From DATBHW01 sp035307385 (GTDB lineage Bacteria > Chloroflexota > Ktedonobacteria > Ktedonobacterales > DATBGS01), in contig DATGID010000022.1 of assembly GCA_035307385.1 (NCBI GenBank), positions 48,164 to 112,163 on the forward strand: a DNA stretch of 64,000 nucleotides, in the 5' to 3' direction. Numbering within the stretch: the stretch's first letter is position 1; the number at the start of each line of letters is the position of its first letter. The notes below the pieces were generated by a model. It did no database searches. It was not told where the DNA came from and saw only the letters and a program-made list of their open reading frames with translations. Made by a program: the position numbers and the translations under genes. Below, piece after piece: positions 7,901 through 16,260 of the stretch.

Positions 7901-9636
7901 GCAATCTTCTCCGCAATCTCCTCCATGGAAAGCTGGGAGGATACGATTTCACGATAGACGTCGCAGGTCCGCATCAACTCGGCGTGCGGGCCAATGCCAG
8001 CCATATGTCCTTCATCCAGAACGATAATCTGATCGGCATCCATCACGGTGCTGACGCGCTGCGACACGATGAGCACCGTCGCGTCCAGCGTCTCTTTTTT
8101 CAGCGCCGCACGCAGCCTGGAGTCAGTCTTGAAGTCCAGCGCCGAAAAGCTGTCGTCAAACACATAGATTTCCGGCTTGCGCACCAGCGCGCGGGCAATC
8201 GAAAGGCGCTGCTTCTGTCCGCCCGATACATTCGTGCCGCCCTGGGCAATCGCCGCGTCAAAGCCATCGGGCATCTCAGAGATGAAGTCAAGCGCCTGGG
8301 CCACTTCCGCCGCGTGCTTCACCTCCTCGTCCGAGGCGTCATCTTTGCCATAGCGAATGTTCTGGGCAATCGTCCCTGAGAACAAGACCGCCTTTTGCGG
8401 CACAAAGCCGACCTTGCCGCGCAAATGGCCCTGGGTCATTTCGCGCGTATCCACGCCGTCCACCAGAATAGCCCCGCTGTCCACATCGTAAAAGCGCGGC
8501 AGCAGACTGACCAGCGTCGATTTACCGGAGCCGGTGCCACCGATGATCGCCGTCACCTGGCCCGGTTTGGCGCTAAAGGAAATGTTGGAAAGCGCAGGCT
8601 CTTCTGCCCCAGGATAACTGAAGGTCACATCCCGATATTCGATATAGCCGCGCTGCTCCTCGGCCAGCCTCGCTTGTTCCGCATCCTTGATCTGCGGCGG
8701 AATCGCCAGCACCTCGTTGATGCGGTCTGCCGAAGCGGCGGCACGCGGCAGCATAATAAAGAGCATCGAAACCATCAGCAGCGAGAAAAGGATTTGCAGC
8801 GCATAATTGAGGAAGGCAAACAGATCACCGGCTGGCATGTCACCGTTGGCGATGCGATGCCCGCCGAACCAGAGAATGGCAATGCTGGAGACGTTCACCA
8901 CCAGCATCATGATCGGCATCAACGACGCAACCATCCGGTTTACGCGAATGGCAACATCCGTCAGGTCGAGGTTCGCCTGGTCGAAGCGTGCTTCCTCATG
9001 GCGCACGCGGTCAAACGCCCGCACGACACGCACGCCGGTCAAGCCCTCATCCAGAATGAGGTTGAGTTTATCCAGCTTGGCCTGCATCACGCGGAAGAGC
9101 GGGATAGCCCTGGTCAGCAGCAGCACAATCACGGCAACCAGAATCGGCATCACAACCACAAAAATCAGCGAGAGCGTGGCGTCTAACCGAACCGCCAGAA
9201 TCACACCGATGACCAGCGTCGCCGGGGCCGTAATCAGGAACGTCAGGGCCATAATCAACACCTGCTGCACCTGCGTCGTGTCGTTGGTGGTGCGCGTAAT
9301 CAGCGAAGCCGTGCTGACCTTGTCGAACTCTTGCAGCGAAAAATGCTCCACGTGGTTGAAGATTTCGCCGCGAATGATTTTGCCAAAGCCTGTTGCCACT
9401 CTGGCGCCATAGAAACTGCCGCCAATGGCAGCAATGGTGCCGCCCAGGGTTACCAGCAGCATCCAGCCGCCCGTCCCCCAGATATAGCCGATATCTTTGG
9501 TAATAATCCCATTGTCGACAATATCAGCCATCAAGGTGGGCAGATAGAGGTTCGCCAGGGATTGCGCAATAGCAAGCACCGCAATAATAAGGAGCGGCAG
9601 GCGATACGGTTTCATAAACCGCAGCAATTTGAACAT
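7897..9636 (-). CDS. ABC exporter half-transporter, degenerate ATPase site subunit
   Basis: A 579-residue exporter half-molecule, first gene of the pair. Membrane domain is about residues 1-310, starting with MKPYRLPLLIIAVLAIAQSLA. ATPase motifs are Walker A GGTGSGKSTL, signature NVSGGQKQRLSIARAL and Walker B IYVFDDSFSALD. The residue after Walker B is Asp rather than Glu (DDSFSALD), and the switch loop is SQRVST with Gln in place of His. This is the usual asymmetry of heterodimeric exporters, where one of the two sites does not hydrolyse ATP efficiently. Expression is probably controlled by the palindrome 52-81 bp upstream of the start codon. Confidence 0.93.
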   Translation of the reverse strand: MFKLLRFMKPYRLPLLIIAVLAIAQSLANLYLPTLMADIVDNGIITKDIGYIWGTGGWMLLVTLGGTIAAIGGSFYGARVATGFGKIIRGEIFNHVEHFSLQEFDKVSTASLITRTTNDTTQVQQVLIMALTFLITAPATLVIGVILAVRLDATLSLIFVVVMPILVAVIVLLLTRAIPLFRVMQAKLDKLNLILDEGLTGVRVVRAFDRVRHEEARFDQANLDLTDVAIRVNRMVASLMPIMMLVVNVSSIAILWFGGHRIANGDMPAGDLFAFLNYALQILFSLLMVSMLFIMLPRAAASADRINEVLAIPPQIKDAEQARLAEEQRGYIEYRDVTFSYPGAEEPALSNISFSAKPGQVTAIIGGTGSGKSTLVSLLPRFYDVDSGAILVDGVDTREMTQGHLRGKVGFVPQKAVLFSGTIAQNIRYGKDDASDEEVKHAAEVAQALDFISEMPDGFDAAIAQGGTNVSGGQKQRLSIARALVRKPEIYVFDDSFSALDFKTDSRLRAALKKETLDATVLIVSQRVSTVMDADQIIVLDEGHMAGIGPHAELMRTCDVYREIVSSQLSMEEIAEKIA

Positions 9637-9688
9637 GCGTCATTCCTCTCCATTCTAGTCTGCCGAATCGCGCCTGTGTTCTCGATAG

Positions 9689-9718
9689 AAATACGATATA
9701 ACAAGATATATCGTATTT
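9689..9718. promoter_or_regulatory. Palindromic operator at the ABC exporter promoter
   Basis: AAATACGATATA at 9689-9700 and its exact complement at 9707-9718, with a 6-base spacer, cover the -10 box and start region of the minus-strand promoter. The size and AT-rich half-sites suit a dimeric repressor (PadR, TetR or MarR type); no intact candidate repressor gene lies next to it. Confidence 0.75.
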
Positions 9719-9733
9719 TCACCAAATTGTCAA
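9705..9733 (-). promoter_or_regulatory. Promoter of the ABC exporter operon
   Basis: On the minus strand TTGACA (9733-9728) and TATATC (9710-9705) are 17 bp apart, ~70 bp upstream of the start codon at 9636. The operator overlaps the -10, so repression by occlusion is likely. Confidence 0.78.
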
Positions 9734-9782
9734 GGCTGGACGCTCGCGCCCAAACCAGCAGCGCGCAGCATCCCCATTCCTG

Positions 9783-9950
9783 ACAGCAAGAAGCGCCAGC
9801 GCGCCCCGACCATTTCAGGCCGGGGTCGCTGCGCTTCTTGCAATTTTGTCTCCCAGGATACGACGTTCGAGACCTGGGAGAAGAAAGACGGCTTTGTCTT
9901 TCCTTTCAACAGGAAGGCGGCGCGCAAATGGTTTAGCATCTAATTTATTA
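9783..9950 (-). ncRNA. Candidate structured small RNA or long leader upstream of the ABC exporter
   Basis: Transcription from the strong minus-strand promoter at 9960-9988 would give an RNA with a series of hairpins read right to left: UUCC/GGAA, AAAGAC/GUCUUU (9899-9882 region), CUCCCAGG/CCUGGGAG (about 9880-9850), and a very stable 3' hairpin (9841-9786) with about 23 pairs whose outer arm GCAAGAAGCGC is perfectly matched. No U tract follows the last hairpin. A 69-codon frame (9939-9730, no ribosome binding site) runs through it but resembles nothing I know. It matches no riboswitch, 6S, tmRNA or RNase P signature I can recall. It may be an independent sRNA or the 5' leader of the ABC operon. 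Confidence 0.45.
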
Positions 9951-9959
9951 GGCAACTTA

Positions 9960-9999
9960 AGTATAAGCGGAGAGTGGCCTCTTGTCAACCTGGGTTGAC
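9960..9999 (-). promoter_or_regulatory. Consensus promoter with palindromic operator for the structured RNA
   Basis: On the minus strand TTGACA (9988-9983) and TATACT (9965-9960) are exactly 17 bp apart. A perfect palindrome, GTCAACC-TG-GGTTGAC (9984-9999), covers the -35 box, so a repressor or other regulator probably binds here. It lies just downstream of the kinase gene's stop codon and points toward the ABC exporter. Confidence 0.75.
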
Positions 10000-10024
10000 C
10001 CGCCGCCTACGTGCCCGGCGTCGG

Positions 10025-11635
10025 TTAATTGCCAGGCGGAGAGGTTGGCGCGGGCGCAGGCGTCGGCTGGTCCGGCGCAGATGGTGGCGTAGTGTTATCC
10101 GGTGGCGCAGGGGTGGGCGTCGCCGCTGGCTGACCTGCCGTGCCCCCTTGTGGGGAAGGTGGCGGCGTCGGCTGGGACGTTGGCGTGTCGGTTGCGCCTG
10201 GCTGCGGCGTCGGCGTGTCGGTCGCGCCAGGGGTAGGCGTCGTTGTTGGCTGCGTTGTGGGCGTTGTTGTTGGCTGCGGCGTTGGCGTGGCCGTTGGCTG
10301 CGGCGTCGGTGTGCTGGGATTCGGCTTGCCACCGCCCGTGGGCAACGGTGTGTTGATGGGCGCCGGGATGTGCGTTGGCTGCGGCGTCGTGCTGGGTGTC
10401 GGCGTCAAAAGCTGCACGCCGGTATTGGCGGAGCCGGAGTGCTGCCAGGGCAGCCCCAGATGCCCATAGGCAATCGTCGAGAGGCCAAGTGCCAGCAGCA
10501 GCGCTGCCACCAGCAAAGCAATCAGCAGCACCGGTTTGCGGCGCGCAGGCTGGGCGGCATTAGCCTCCTCTGGCGCGGCAGGGTCGTCAGGTGGCAGGTC
10601 ATCGAATCGGTAGGTAGAGGCAAGCGCAGCCGAAGATGATGGCCTGGTGGGCAAGGTATCGAAGTCCTGGCTGCGCCTGGTCTCCTGCTCATCGAAGGGA
10701 CGCTGCGCCGGGCGACGCCGGACGGTGGGAGCCAGGTCACCATCCGGTGCGGACGCTGGCGGGCCGGGCTGCCAGAGCATCTGGCCGGGCAGCGGCGCGG
10801 GCACACAATGCGGACCCACCTGCTGCACCGCCTGGCCCAGCGCGCCCGCGCTTTCAAAACGCTGGTTGGGGTCGCGGGCAAGCGCCATATGCAGAATATC
10901 GGCAATCTCCACCGGCAGATGCGGATTGAAATTACGCGGGTCAGGCGCGGGGTCGCTCGCCTTCTTGAGCAGCACCTCAAGCGGCATCGTGCCCGAATAG
11001 GGCATCACCCCGGCCAGCATTTGATACAGCACAATCCCCAGGCTATAGATGTCGCTGCGCGCATCGGCCTTGCCCTCCGCCTGTTCGGGGGCCATATATT
11101 CGACGCTGCCGATGCCCATTCCCGTCGTGGTCAGGTGTGTATCGAAGCGATCACGCGCAATGCCAAAATCCGCCAACAGCACATGCGTGTAGCGTTGCAG
11201 CAGCACGTTTTGCGGCTTGATATCGCGGTGAATAATATCTTCCTGATGGGCATACTGGACTGCATCACAGAGCGGCACAAAGAGCGGCAGCGCTTCTTCC
11301 AACGCCAGCGGGCCGCCGTGCTTGCTGAGCAGATCACGCAGCGTGCCCTCGCGCACCAGCGGCATCACCAGATAGAGCAGGCCGCGCTCATCGCCAAACT
11401 CGATGAGCGGCAGAATGTTGGGGTGCGAGAGCCGCGAAATGGCGTGCGCCTCGCGCAGAAAGCGCCGACGAAACGCCTCGTCTCCGGTGAACTCGCGGCG
11501 AATGACTTTCAAGGCCACTTCGCGGCCAAAAGCAGAAAGCTGCTTCGCGCGATAGACCTCGGCCATGCCGCCTTCGCCAACGCGCTCCATCAGTTCATAC
11601 GCGCCCAGGCGCGTGCCTTGTAATCCAGGCATCAA
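10025..11635 (-). CDS. Membrane-anchored serine/threonine protein kinase
   Basis: A 536-residue Hanks-type kinase. The domain starts at YELMERVGEGGMAEVYRAK, with the ATP-binding Lys in VALKVIRREF, catalytic HRDIKPQN, DFGIARD, and APE in YMAPEQ (about residues 12-275). A linker of ~100 residues leads to one transmembrane helix (VLLIALLVAALLLALGLSTIAYG, ~365-390). The outer tail of ~130 residues is nearly all Pro, Thr, Gln and Ser in short TPTPQP-like repeats and has no PASTA domain, suggesting a wall-spanning stalk. The kinase domain would be cytoplasmic and phosphorylate Ser/Thr targets in response to an envelope signal. First ATG at 11635 used; a second Met follows directly. Confidence 0.93.
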   Translation of the reverse strand: MMPGLQGTRLGAYELMERVGEGGMAEVYRAKQLSAFGREVALKVIRREFTGDEAFRRRFLREAHAISRLSHPNILPLIEFGDERGLLYLVMPLVREGTLRDLLSKHGGPLALEEALPLFVPLCDAVQYAHQEDIIHRDIKPQNVLLQRYTHVLLADFGIARDRFDTHLTTTGMGIGSVEYMAPEQAEGKADARSDIYSLGIVLYQMLAGVMPYSGTMPLEVLLKKASDPAPDPRNFNPHLPVEIADILHMALARDPNQRFESAGALGQAVQQVGPHCVPAPLPGQMLWQPGPPASAPDGDLAPTVRRRPAQRPFDEQETRRSQDFDTLPTRPSSSAALASTYRFDDLPPDDPAAPEEANAAQPARRKPVLLIALLVAALLLALGLSTIAYGHLGLPWQHSGSANTGVQLLTPTPSTTPQPTHIPAPINTPLPTGGGKPNPSTPTPQPTATPTPQPTTTPTTQPTTTPTPGATDTPTPQPGATDTPTSQPTPPPSPQGGTAGQPAATPTPAPPDNTTPPSAPDQPTPAPAPTSPPGN

Positions 11636-11700
11636 TAAAGCCGTACCTTCCCGCCTCCAGGAGGGGTGAGCAGACCAGGACAGTACATCAAACGTTCCGC

Positions 11701-13365
11701 TTAGTTGCCGGTTCCTCCTGAACCAGCAGGCAGCGGAAACTCAATCGGATTCAGAAAATCCTGCTTACTCTGGTTGACGGTGGTCCAATCGTTTTGCAGA
11801 ATGCCGCCTGTATCCCCCGAATCAGGATTCAAGCACCAGTATGTCCAACTGATTCCGCTGGTTCCGCTGCCCAGATAGGCAACAAGCGTTGCCAGCCACT
11901 GCTGATCTATCGAATTAGCCAGGGTGGTGCCGAACTCACCCAACCAGAGCGGGGCAATGCCCTTCTTGACGATAAAGCCCCAGTGCTGATCCCAGATGCC
12001 CGCCAGGTTGTTGGGATAATTGCTGGCGTAAAAATAGGGCATCGCAAAGACATCAGGCGGATAGTCATGCGGCGAATACACCACCTGATTGGGCACGCGC
12101 AGGTCAACCGGCGCGTCGGCCACGCCTTCCAGGTTGCCACCCCACCAGAAGCAGTCACCCTTGTAGCACTCCACACCCTCCACAAAAATCAGCCAGTGGG
12201 GATTGATCGCCAGAATCTCATTGCCCACCTTCTGCGCTTCCATCTGCCAGTCCACCGAAGGATCGCCACAGCCCCAGCAGGCGACGCCGTGCGGCTCGTT
12301 ATCCAAATCCGCCCCTATCACCGTCGGATTGCCCAGATAATGGGTGGCGAGCATCTGCCAATCGCCCTCAAAGCAGGAGACAGAACAGTCTTGCGTCGAC
12401 CAGGTCGGCTCTTGTTGACCAGCGTCCACGCCGTGATGGTCCAGGATGATGCGCAGGCCCAACTGTCCGGCATAGGCCACAATCTTGTCGAGAATCTGCA
12501 AGCCATTGAGGCCCTGCAAATCCTGATTCATGCCATTGTTGAACGAAATGCCATTGGGCATGCTGGACGGGAAAAAAAGCTGGTCAGAAAATGGGATGCG
12601 AATTGTGTTATAACCCAGGCTCTTGATTTCGCGCATCAAATCATGATAATCGCGCTGCCCCAGGCCATGCACGACAAAGGTCGTCGATTCAAAGCCAAAC
12701 CAGTTGATGCCCGCAATGCGCACCGGCTGATTCGCCTCATCCACAATTTGCGTGCCTTTGGTATGCCAGTAGCCTGTGCCAACCGGTGGCAGCGGGGCAG
12801 CGGTTGCGGCAGGTGTGGCGCTGGTGGTAGAGGTTCCAGGCAGTCCGCCGCCGCTCAGATCGCGCGTGGCTCCCTGCGTCTGGGCATGGATAATCAGATA
12901 GCCGCCGATGGTGCTCATCACAGCCACCATCAACAAGAGCGATGTAAACCAGACCCGACGACGATGCAGCGCCCGCGCTGGAGTCGTTGCATCCGAACCG
13001 GTGGTGATGACCGGCTGCGTGGGACTTTCCCACCAGGCGGTTGCCATCCCCGGAGGAGCCTGGAAGGAATACGCGCCGTTCGCCTTCGCCCTGGTCTGAT
13101 ACTCCTGCACGCCGATGGGCAGCGCAACAAGCTGGCTCTCTGGCGACGCGGCAGGGACTGGCAAGGAAAGTCCACATCTGCGGCAAAAGCGCTGGCCGGG
13201 GATGGTCTCTTCGCCACAGCGTGGGCAATATCCATCGTGCGCGGTGGGCTGGGATGAAAACGGTGAGGATTGCTCAAACTGGTCAGCCGGGGTAATCTGA
13301 CCACATCGACGACAAATGCCAGTGGCCTGGTCTATTGGCCCCTGACAATAGCGACACTGGTCCAT
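11701..13365 (-). CDS. Membrane-anchored GH5-family glycoside hydrolase with N-terminal double zinc ribbon
   Basis: About 554 residues from the preferred Met (MDQCRYC, 13365); an upstream Met at 13449 is possible but adds 28 atypical residues. Two zinc ribbons come first (CRYC...CRRCG, then CPRCGEE...CRRCG), then a linker, one transmembrane helix (WFTSLLLMVAVMSTIGGYLII) and a GH5 (cellulase A) TIM barrel. The acid/base Glu is in DLDNEPHG and the nucleophile Glu in LWLGEFGTT. The enzyme would face outward and cleave beta-1,4-linked glucans or mannans, with the ribbons inside the cell. A zinc-ribbon domain on a secreted-type glycosidase is unusual. Confidence 0.9.
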   Translation of the reverse strand: MDQCRYCQGPIDQATGICRRCGQITPADQFEQSSPFSSQPTAHDGYCPRCGEETIPGQRFCRRCGLSLPVPAASPESQLVALPIGVQEYQTRAKANGAYSFQAPPGMATAWWESPTQPVITTGSDATTPARALHRRRVWFTSLLLMVAVMSTIGGYLIIHAQTQGATRDLSGGGLPGTSTTSATPAATAAPLPPVGTGYWHTKGTQIVDEANQPVRIAGINWFGFESTTFVVHGLGQRDYHDLMREIKSLGYNTIRIPFSDQLFFPSSMPNGISFNNGMNQDLQGLNGLQILDKIVAYAGQLGLRIILDHHGVDAGQQEPTWSTQDCSVSCFEGDWQMLATHYLGNPTVIGADLDNEPHGVACWGCGDPSVDWQMEAQKVGNEILAINPHWLIFVEGVECYKGDCFWWGGNLEGVADAPVDLRVPNQVVYSPHDYPPDVFAMPYFYASNYPNNLAGIWDQHWGFIVKKGIAPLWLGEFGTTLANSIDQQWLATLVAYLGSGTSGISWTYWCLNPDSGDTGGILQNDWTTVNQSKQDFLNPIEFPLPAGSGGTGN

Positions 13366-13552
13366 TGAAAGGGTCTCGCAAGCTAGCCATGTATCAAGGA
13401 AAACACGGTGATATAGCGATATATGATGAGCGGGTCCTGCCCGCAGCACTGCGACACGGCAACGTCATACTCCCGATGGATTTTCCAGAGCGGCTGCTCT
13501 GTAACCGCTGCCGAGATCGTTCACGTGATCGGTTTCGGTATCGGTTACGAGG

Positions 13553-13581
13553 AGTATAGAGGCAAAGGCCGAGTCTGTCAA
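13553..13581 (-). promoter_or_regulatory. Promoter for the GH5 gene
   Basis: On the minus strand TTGACA (13581-13576) and TATACT (13558-13553) are separated by 17 bp, ~190 bp upstream of the GH5 start. The leader between them and the gene contains GTAACCG and CGGTTAC half-sites at 13501-13507 and 13542-13548 that could bind a regulator. Confidence 0.7.
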
Positions 13582-13699
13582 GTCACATTATGCAGTGACT
13601 GGACGCAGCGGCTGTCGCCATTCGTTGCAGCTATGCCCATAGAGCAAGCGGCCCAGCGAGCAGATTGCCATGCGCGAGCCAGTGTGTGAACTGCTGGCG

Positions 13700-13958
13700 A
13701 CACGATGCACTGTGTAAGCAGGCGAAGGTCATACTGGATGGGCGGGAAAGTGTGAGGAACTTCACAGGCATTCCCTTTTCGCTCGTGGACGCGCTTCCTC
13801 TTGACAATATATCCGTCACGGACGAACGCCGACGCTATTACCGACTCACCGATCTAGGCAGAAGCGCTTTTCTGGCGGAACTTCAGCGCTACAACGAGGT
13901 GGTGGCGATTGCGCAGAGCCGCCGTCTTCTCCCCAATTTCTCAGCAGAGCAGGCCTGA
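13700..13958 (+). pseudogene. Relic of a PadR-family transcriptional regulator
   Basis: The C-terminal winged-helix and dimerisation segment is clear (DERRRYYRLTDLGRSAFLAE, from 13821). The preceding recognition-helix region survives in another frame: GGKV at 13741, then a TGA at 13753, then residues ending in RSW. This is where PadR proteins carry GGxVRLGPGTLY. Thus the N-terminal half has both a frameshift and a stop, and no intact start exists. It abuts a membrane protein gene that is also broken, as in the common padR-membrane protein pair. Confidence 0.72.
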
Positions 13959-15230
13959 TGGGACAGCAAAGATCAGCACAACAGCGAAGACGCGCAGAGT
14001 GGATATATGCGTTGTTTCTGCACCTGTATCCACAAGTGCACCGGCAGATCTTCGGCCCGCAGATGCTCCAGACCTTTCGGGACCACTATCACGACGCCAT
14101 TGAAACCGAGGGCGAGAGCACACTGCGCTTCTGGCTCAGTGTTGCCATCGACGAAGGCAAGAGCGTGGTCAGGGAGCAGCTTGCCGCCCTCAGAGAAAGC
14201 GTCCATGAAGAAGTCACGCCGCTCCATTGCCTTGACCGTCGGAGGCATACTGCTGTTTTGTCTCCTGTTCTTCATTCCGCGCGGCCCTGGCTTTGCCTTT
14301 GGGCTGCCCTTGTTTCTCGGCCTGTTCCTGGCGCTGCTGCTCCAGACTGCCCCGCTGGCGCTTCCGCTCTTCATCATGATGCGTTTCCTGCGCGCCTTCC
14401 CCCGGCCAGCGGTTCGCCCCACCTGGCTGCAACTTGGCCTCATCATGGGCGCCGTCCTGAGCGTGTATAGTGCAGCCTTCGCTGTGGCACAGGCACTGCT
14501 TCCGCTACCTCCCCAATTCCAGTACGACTTCACCTATAACCCGGCAAACGTGGGCAGCGTGGGAATGTTCCTGCTAGTTGGCACCGTAGGCGTGATTGGT
14601 GGGTATATCAGCGGCAGCAAGTAGCGGGGCATCTGTGCCGGGCTGCTGGCTGGCCTCCTGGGCATGCTGGTAAGTCAGGCCAGCCAGGTGCTCATCGTCG
14701 TACTAGCATGGCCCGCGCTCCAGCACGGCACAGTGCAGTCATCTCTGGCATTAGACTATCAGTACTGGATTCAGCGCACAGGCTCGGCCCACACGCTGGG
14801 AAACTTCCTGTACTTTGAATTCCTGGTGGATGGATTTGGTTTTATTCTGCTCTCCCGCCTCGTCCTCCTGACGATTGTTGGGCTGTTCGCCTGGCTGGGT
14901 AGCGCGCTCGGCGCTGCGGCGGCGCGACGGGCACACGCTGCACTTCTCCAGGAAGCGCCGCACGCCAGCACAGCCAGCCTTGCCCGGTGGCTTCCCACGC
15001 GCGCCCGGTTTATCCTCAGTATGCTGCTGCTCGGCCTGCTGCTGTGGAGCTTTTATGTCGGCATCCAAATGCTGGGCAGCCATCAGTTATCAGCAAGTGT
15101 CCTGGGTCGCGCCTTCTCCAGCCCTGCCTTTATTGCCATGCTGCTGATGGACCTGTGCGTGCTTGTGCCGGTGCTGGTCATCGCCCGGCCACGCGCCGCG
15201 CCGCCTGATGTGCGCCTGGCTGAGCACTGA
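13958..15230 (+). pseudogene. Broken multi-pass membrane protein gene (frameshift plus nonsense codon)
   Basis: The reading starts at ATG 13958, overlapping the PadR relic's stop. Its first ~80 residues (LFLHLYPQVHRQIFGPQMLQTFRDHY) match the leader region found on PadR-linked permeases. Near 14205 the hydrophobic continuation is in another frame (KKSRRSIALTVGGILLFC onward, four likely helices). At 14622 an in-frame TAG interrupts it: translation of bases after it continues seamlessly in the same frame (RGICAGLLAGLLGMLVSQ) to 15230 with three to four more helices. Two lesions in one otherwise coherent membrane protein point to decay, although overlapping re-initiation at ATG 14204 is possible. 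Confidence 0.7.
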
Positions 15231-15310
15231 AGCTCACGAGAAGCCGCTCGCCGCGAAACAATGCGCGGCTTCGGCTTCGTGATCGATGCACTAGCGCAGG
15301 GCGTGGAAGC

Positions 15311-15358
15311 AATATCTCAGGTGAAATGTGAATTTCTACACATTTCACCTGAGATATT
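15311..15358. terminator. Perfect 20-bp inverted repeat between convergent genes
   Basis: Arms 15311-15330 and 15339-15358 are exact complements around an 8-base loop (AATTTCTA). The element lies between the end of the broken membrane gene and the end of the lipoprotein operon and probably terminates both directions. A second, imperfect hairpin (CACGA..AAGCCG / CGGCTTCGTG) lies at ~15236-15283. Confidence 0.7.
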
Positions 15359-15382
15359 CACTAGAAGGCAAGAATGATGCGG

Positions 15383-16243
15383 CTACCCGTTGTCAGTCTC
15401 AATCGAAACCTTGACAGAGCCGCTGCTCTCGGGCAAAAGCTGATCGGGAAGGTTCATCCGCAAATACAGAAAATCATTCGCATAGGCGACCGCCGAAAAA
15501 TCGTCGCCTACTTGCAGCGGCGAATGATCCACTCCCTGGCCGATCTGCCCGATCAATGCTTGCGTGGAATATCCCGGAACTGGTTCCCCACAGTTACAAA
15601 TGAGATTCGGCGGAGGATTGAGGGGCTGCCCCGCGGCATCACTGGTCCCCACATTACCTTTGGAGATCGTCCAAACCCCCGAGATATACGTAATACTAAA
15701 CTCCTTGCCCTCCTCCAAGAAAATACCGGTATTCTGCCATCCCTTCTGTGCTGAGACGGTCACCGTCCGGGTACTCTTCTGTAAGGGGACAATCGTAATT
15801 CTTTGCGTTTGCGTGGCATCGATATCGACCCGGTTCGATGAGATCGACTCGAACGTTTTACCTCCCTCAAACAGGATACCCAGGCTGGCCTTTCCGGAAT
15901 CGATGTCATATACATCTTGGGCATAGACCCCTTGCTTATCGTAAAGAATCGATACCACCACATGGCCCCTCTTTGAGGGAGCGGGAGGAGTTTGAGTCGC
16001 CCCTATCGTGCTGACGAGCTTTACCGCATCTTGCGCCAGCAGGACCGTGTCACTGGCAACCGCGAAGATATCATCCTGGTTACGGATCAGGTCAATCAGC
16101 ACAAACGCCGCGTCTCCGGCAACACAGCCCAAATCCGCATCATTAGAGCAAGGAGTAGGAGAAGAACTCCCGCAACCGGCAAAACCCAGGCCCGAAAGAA
16201 GCAGAGTCGCCAGCAGCACAAGACTCAAAGACCGACGCGCCAT
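15383..16243 (-). CDS. Lipoprotein with a LecA-like (PA-IL) beta-sandwich domain, copy 2
   Basis: A 286-residue predicted lipoprotein: signal peptide with lipobox FAGC, then a Ser/Pro-rich stretch. The middle holds DAAFVLIDLIRNQDDIFAVA. The C-terminal ~110 residues (EFSITYISGVWT, GTSDAAG, GYSTQALIGQIG, VGDDF, DFLYLRMNLPD, GSVKVSI) resemble galactophilic PA-IL lectin-like domains found in extracellular proteins. It is a paralogue of the gene just upstream (17-bp gap, same strand), and the pair forms an operon. A GGAGGAG ribosome binding site precedes the ATG. Likely an outer-face sugar- or wall-binding lipoprotein; ligand unknown. Confidence 0.75.
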   Translation of the reverse strand: MARRSLSLVLLATLLLSGLGFAGCGSSSPTPCSNDADLGCVAGDAAFVLIDLIRNQDDIFAVASDTVLLAQDAVKLVSTIGATQTPPAPSKRGHVVVSILYDKQGVYAQDVYDIDSGKASLGILFEGGKTFESISSNRVDIDATQTQRITIVPLQKSTRTVTVSAQKGWQNTGIFLEEGKEFSITYISGVWTISKGNVGTSDAAGQPLNPPPNLICNCGEPVPGYSTQALIGQIGQGVDHSPLQVGDDFSAVAYANDFLYLRMNLPDQLLPESSGSVKVSIETDNG

Positions 16244-16260
16244 ACCTGCACTCCTCCTGA

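Noticed and set aside
9730..9939. 69-codon minus-strand peptide
   Set aside because: No ribosome binding site and the segment's base pairing is better explained as RNA structure; it remains the main alternative to the ncRNA call.
11794..13257. 487-codon plus-strand frame
   Set aside because: Antisense to the GH5 gene, which has clear catalytic motifs and zinc ribbons.
15236..15283. Second hairpin near the convergent site
   Set aside because: Imperfect pairing; not listed separately because the neighbouring 20-bp perfect repeat is the clear terminator.
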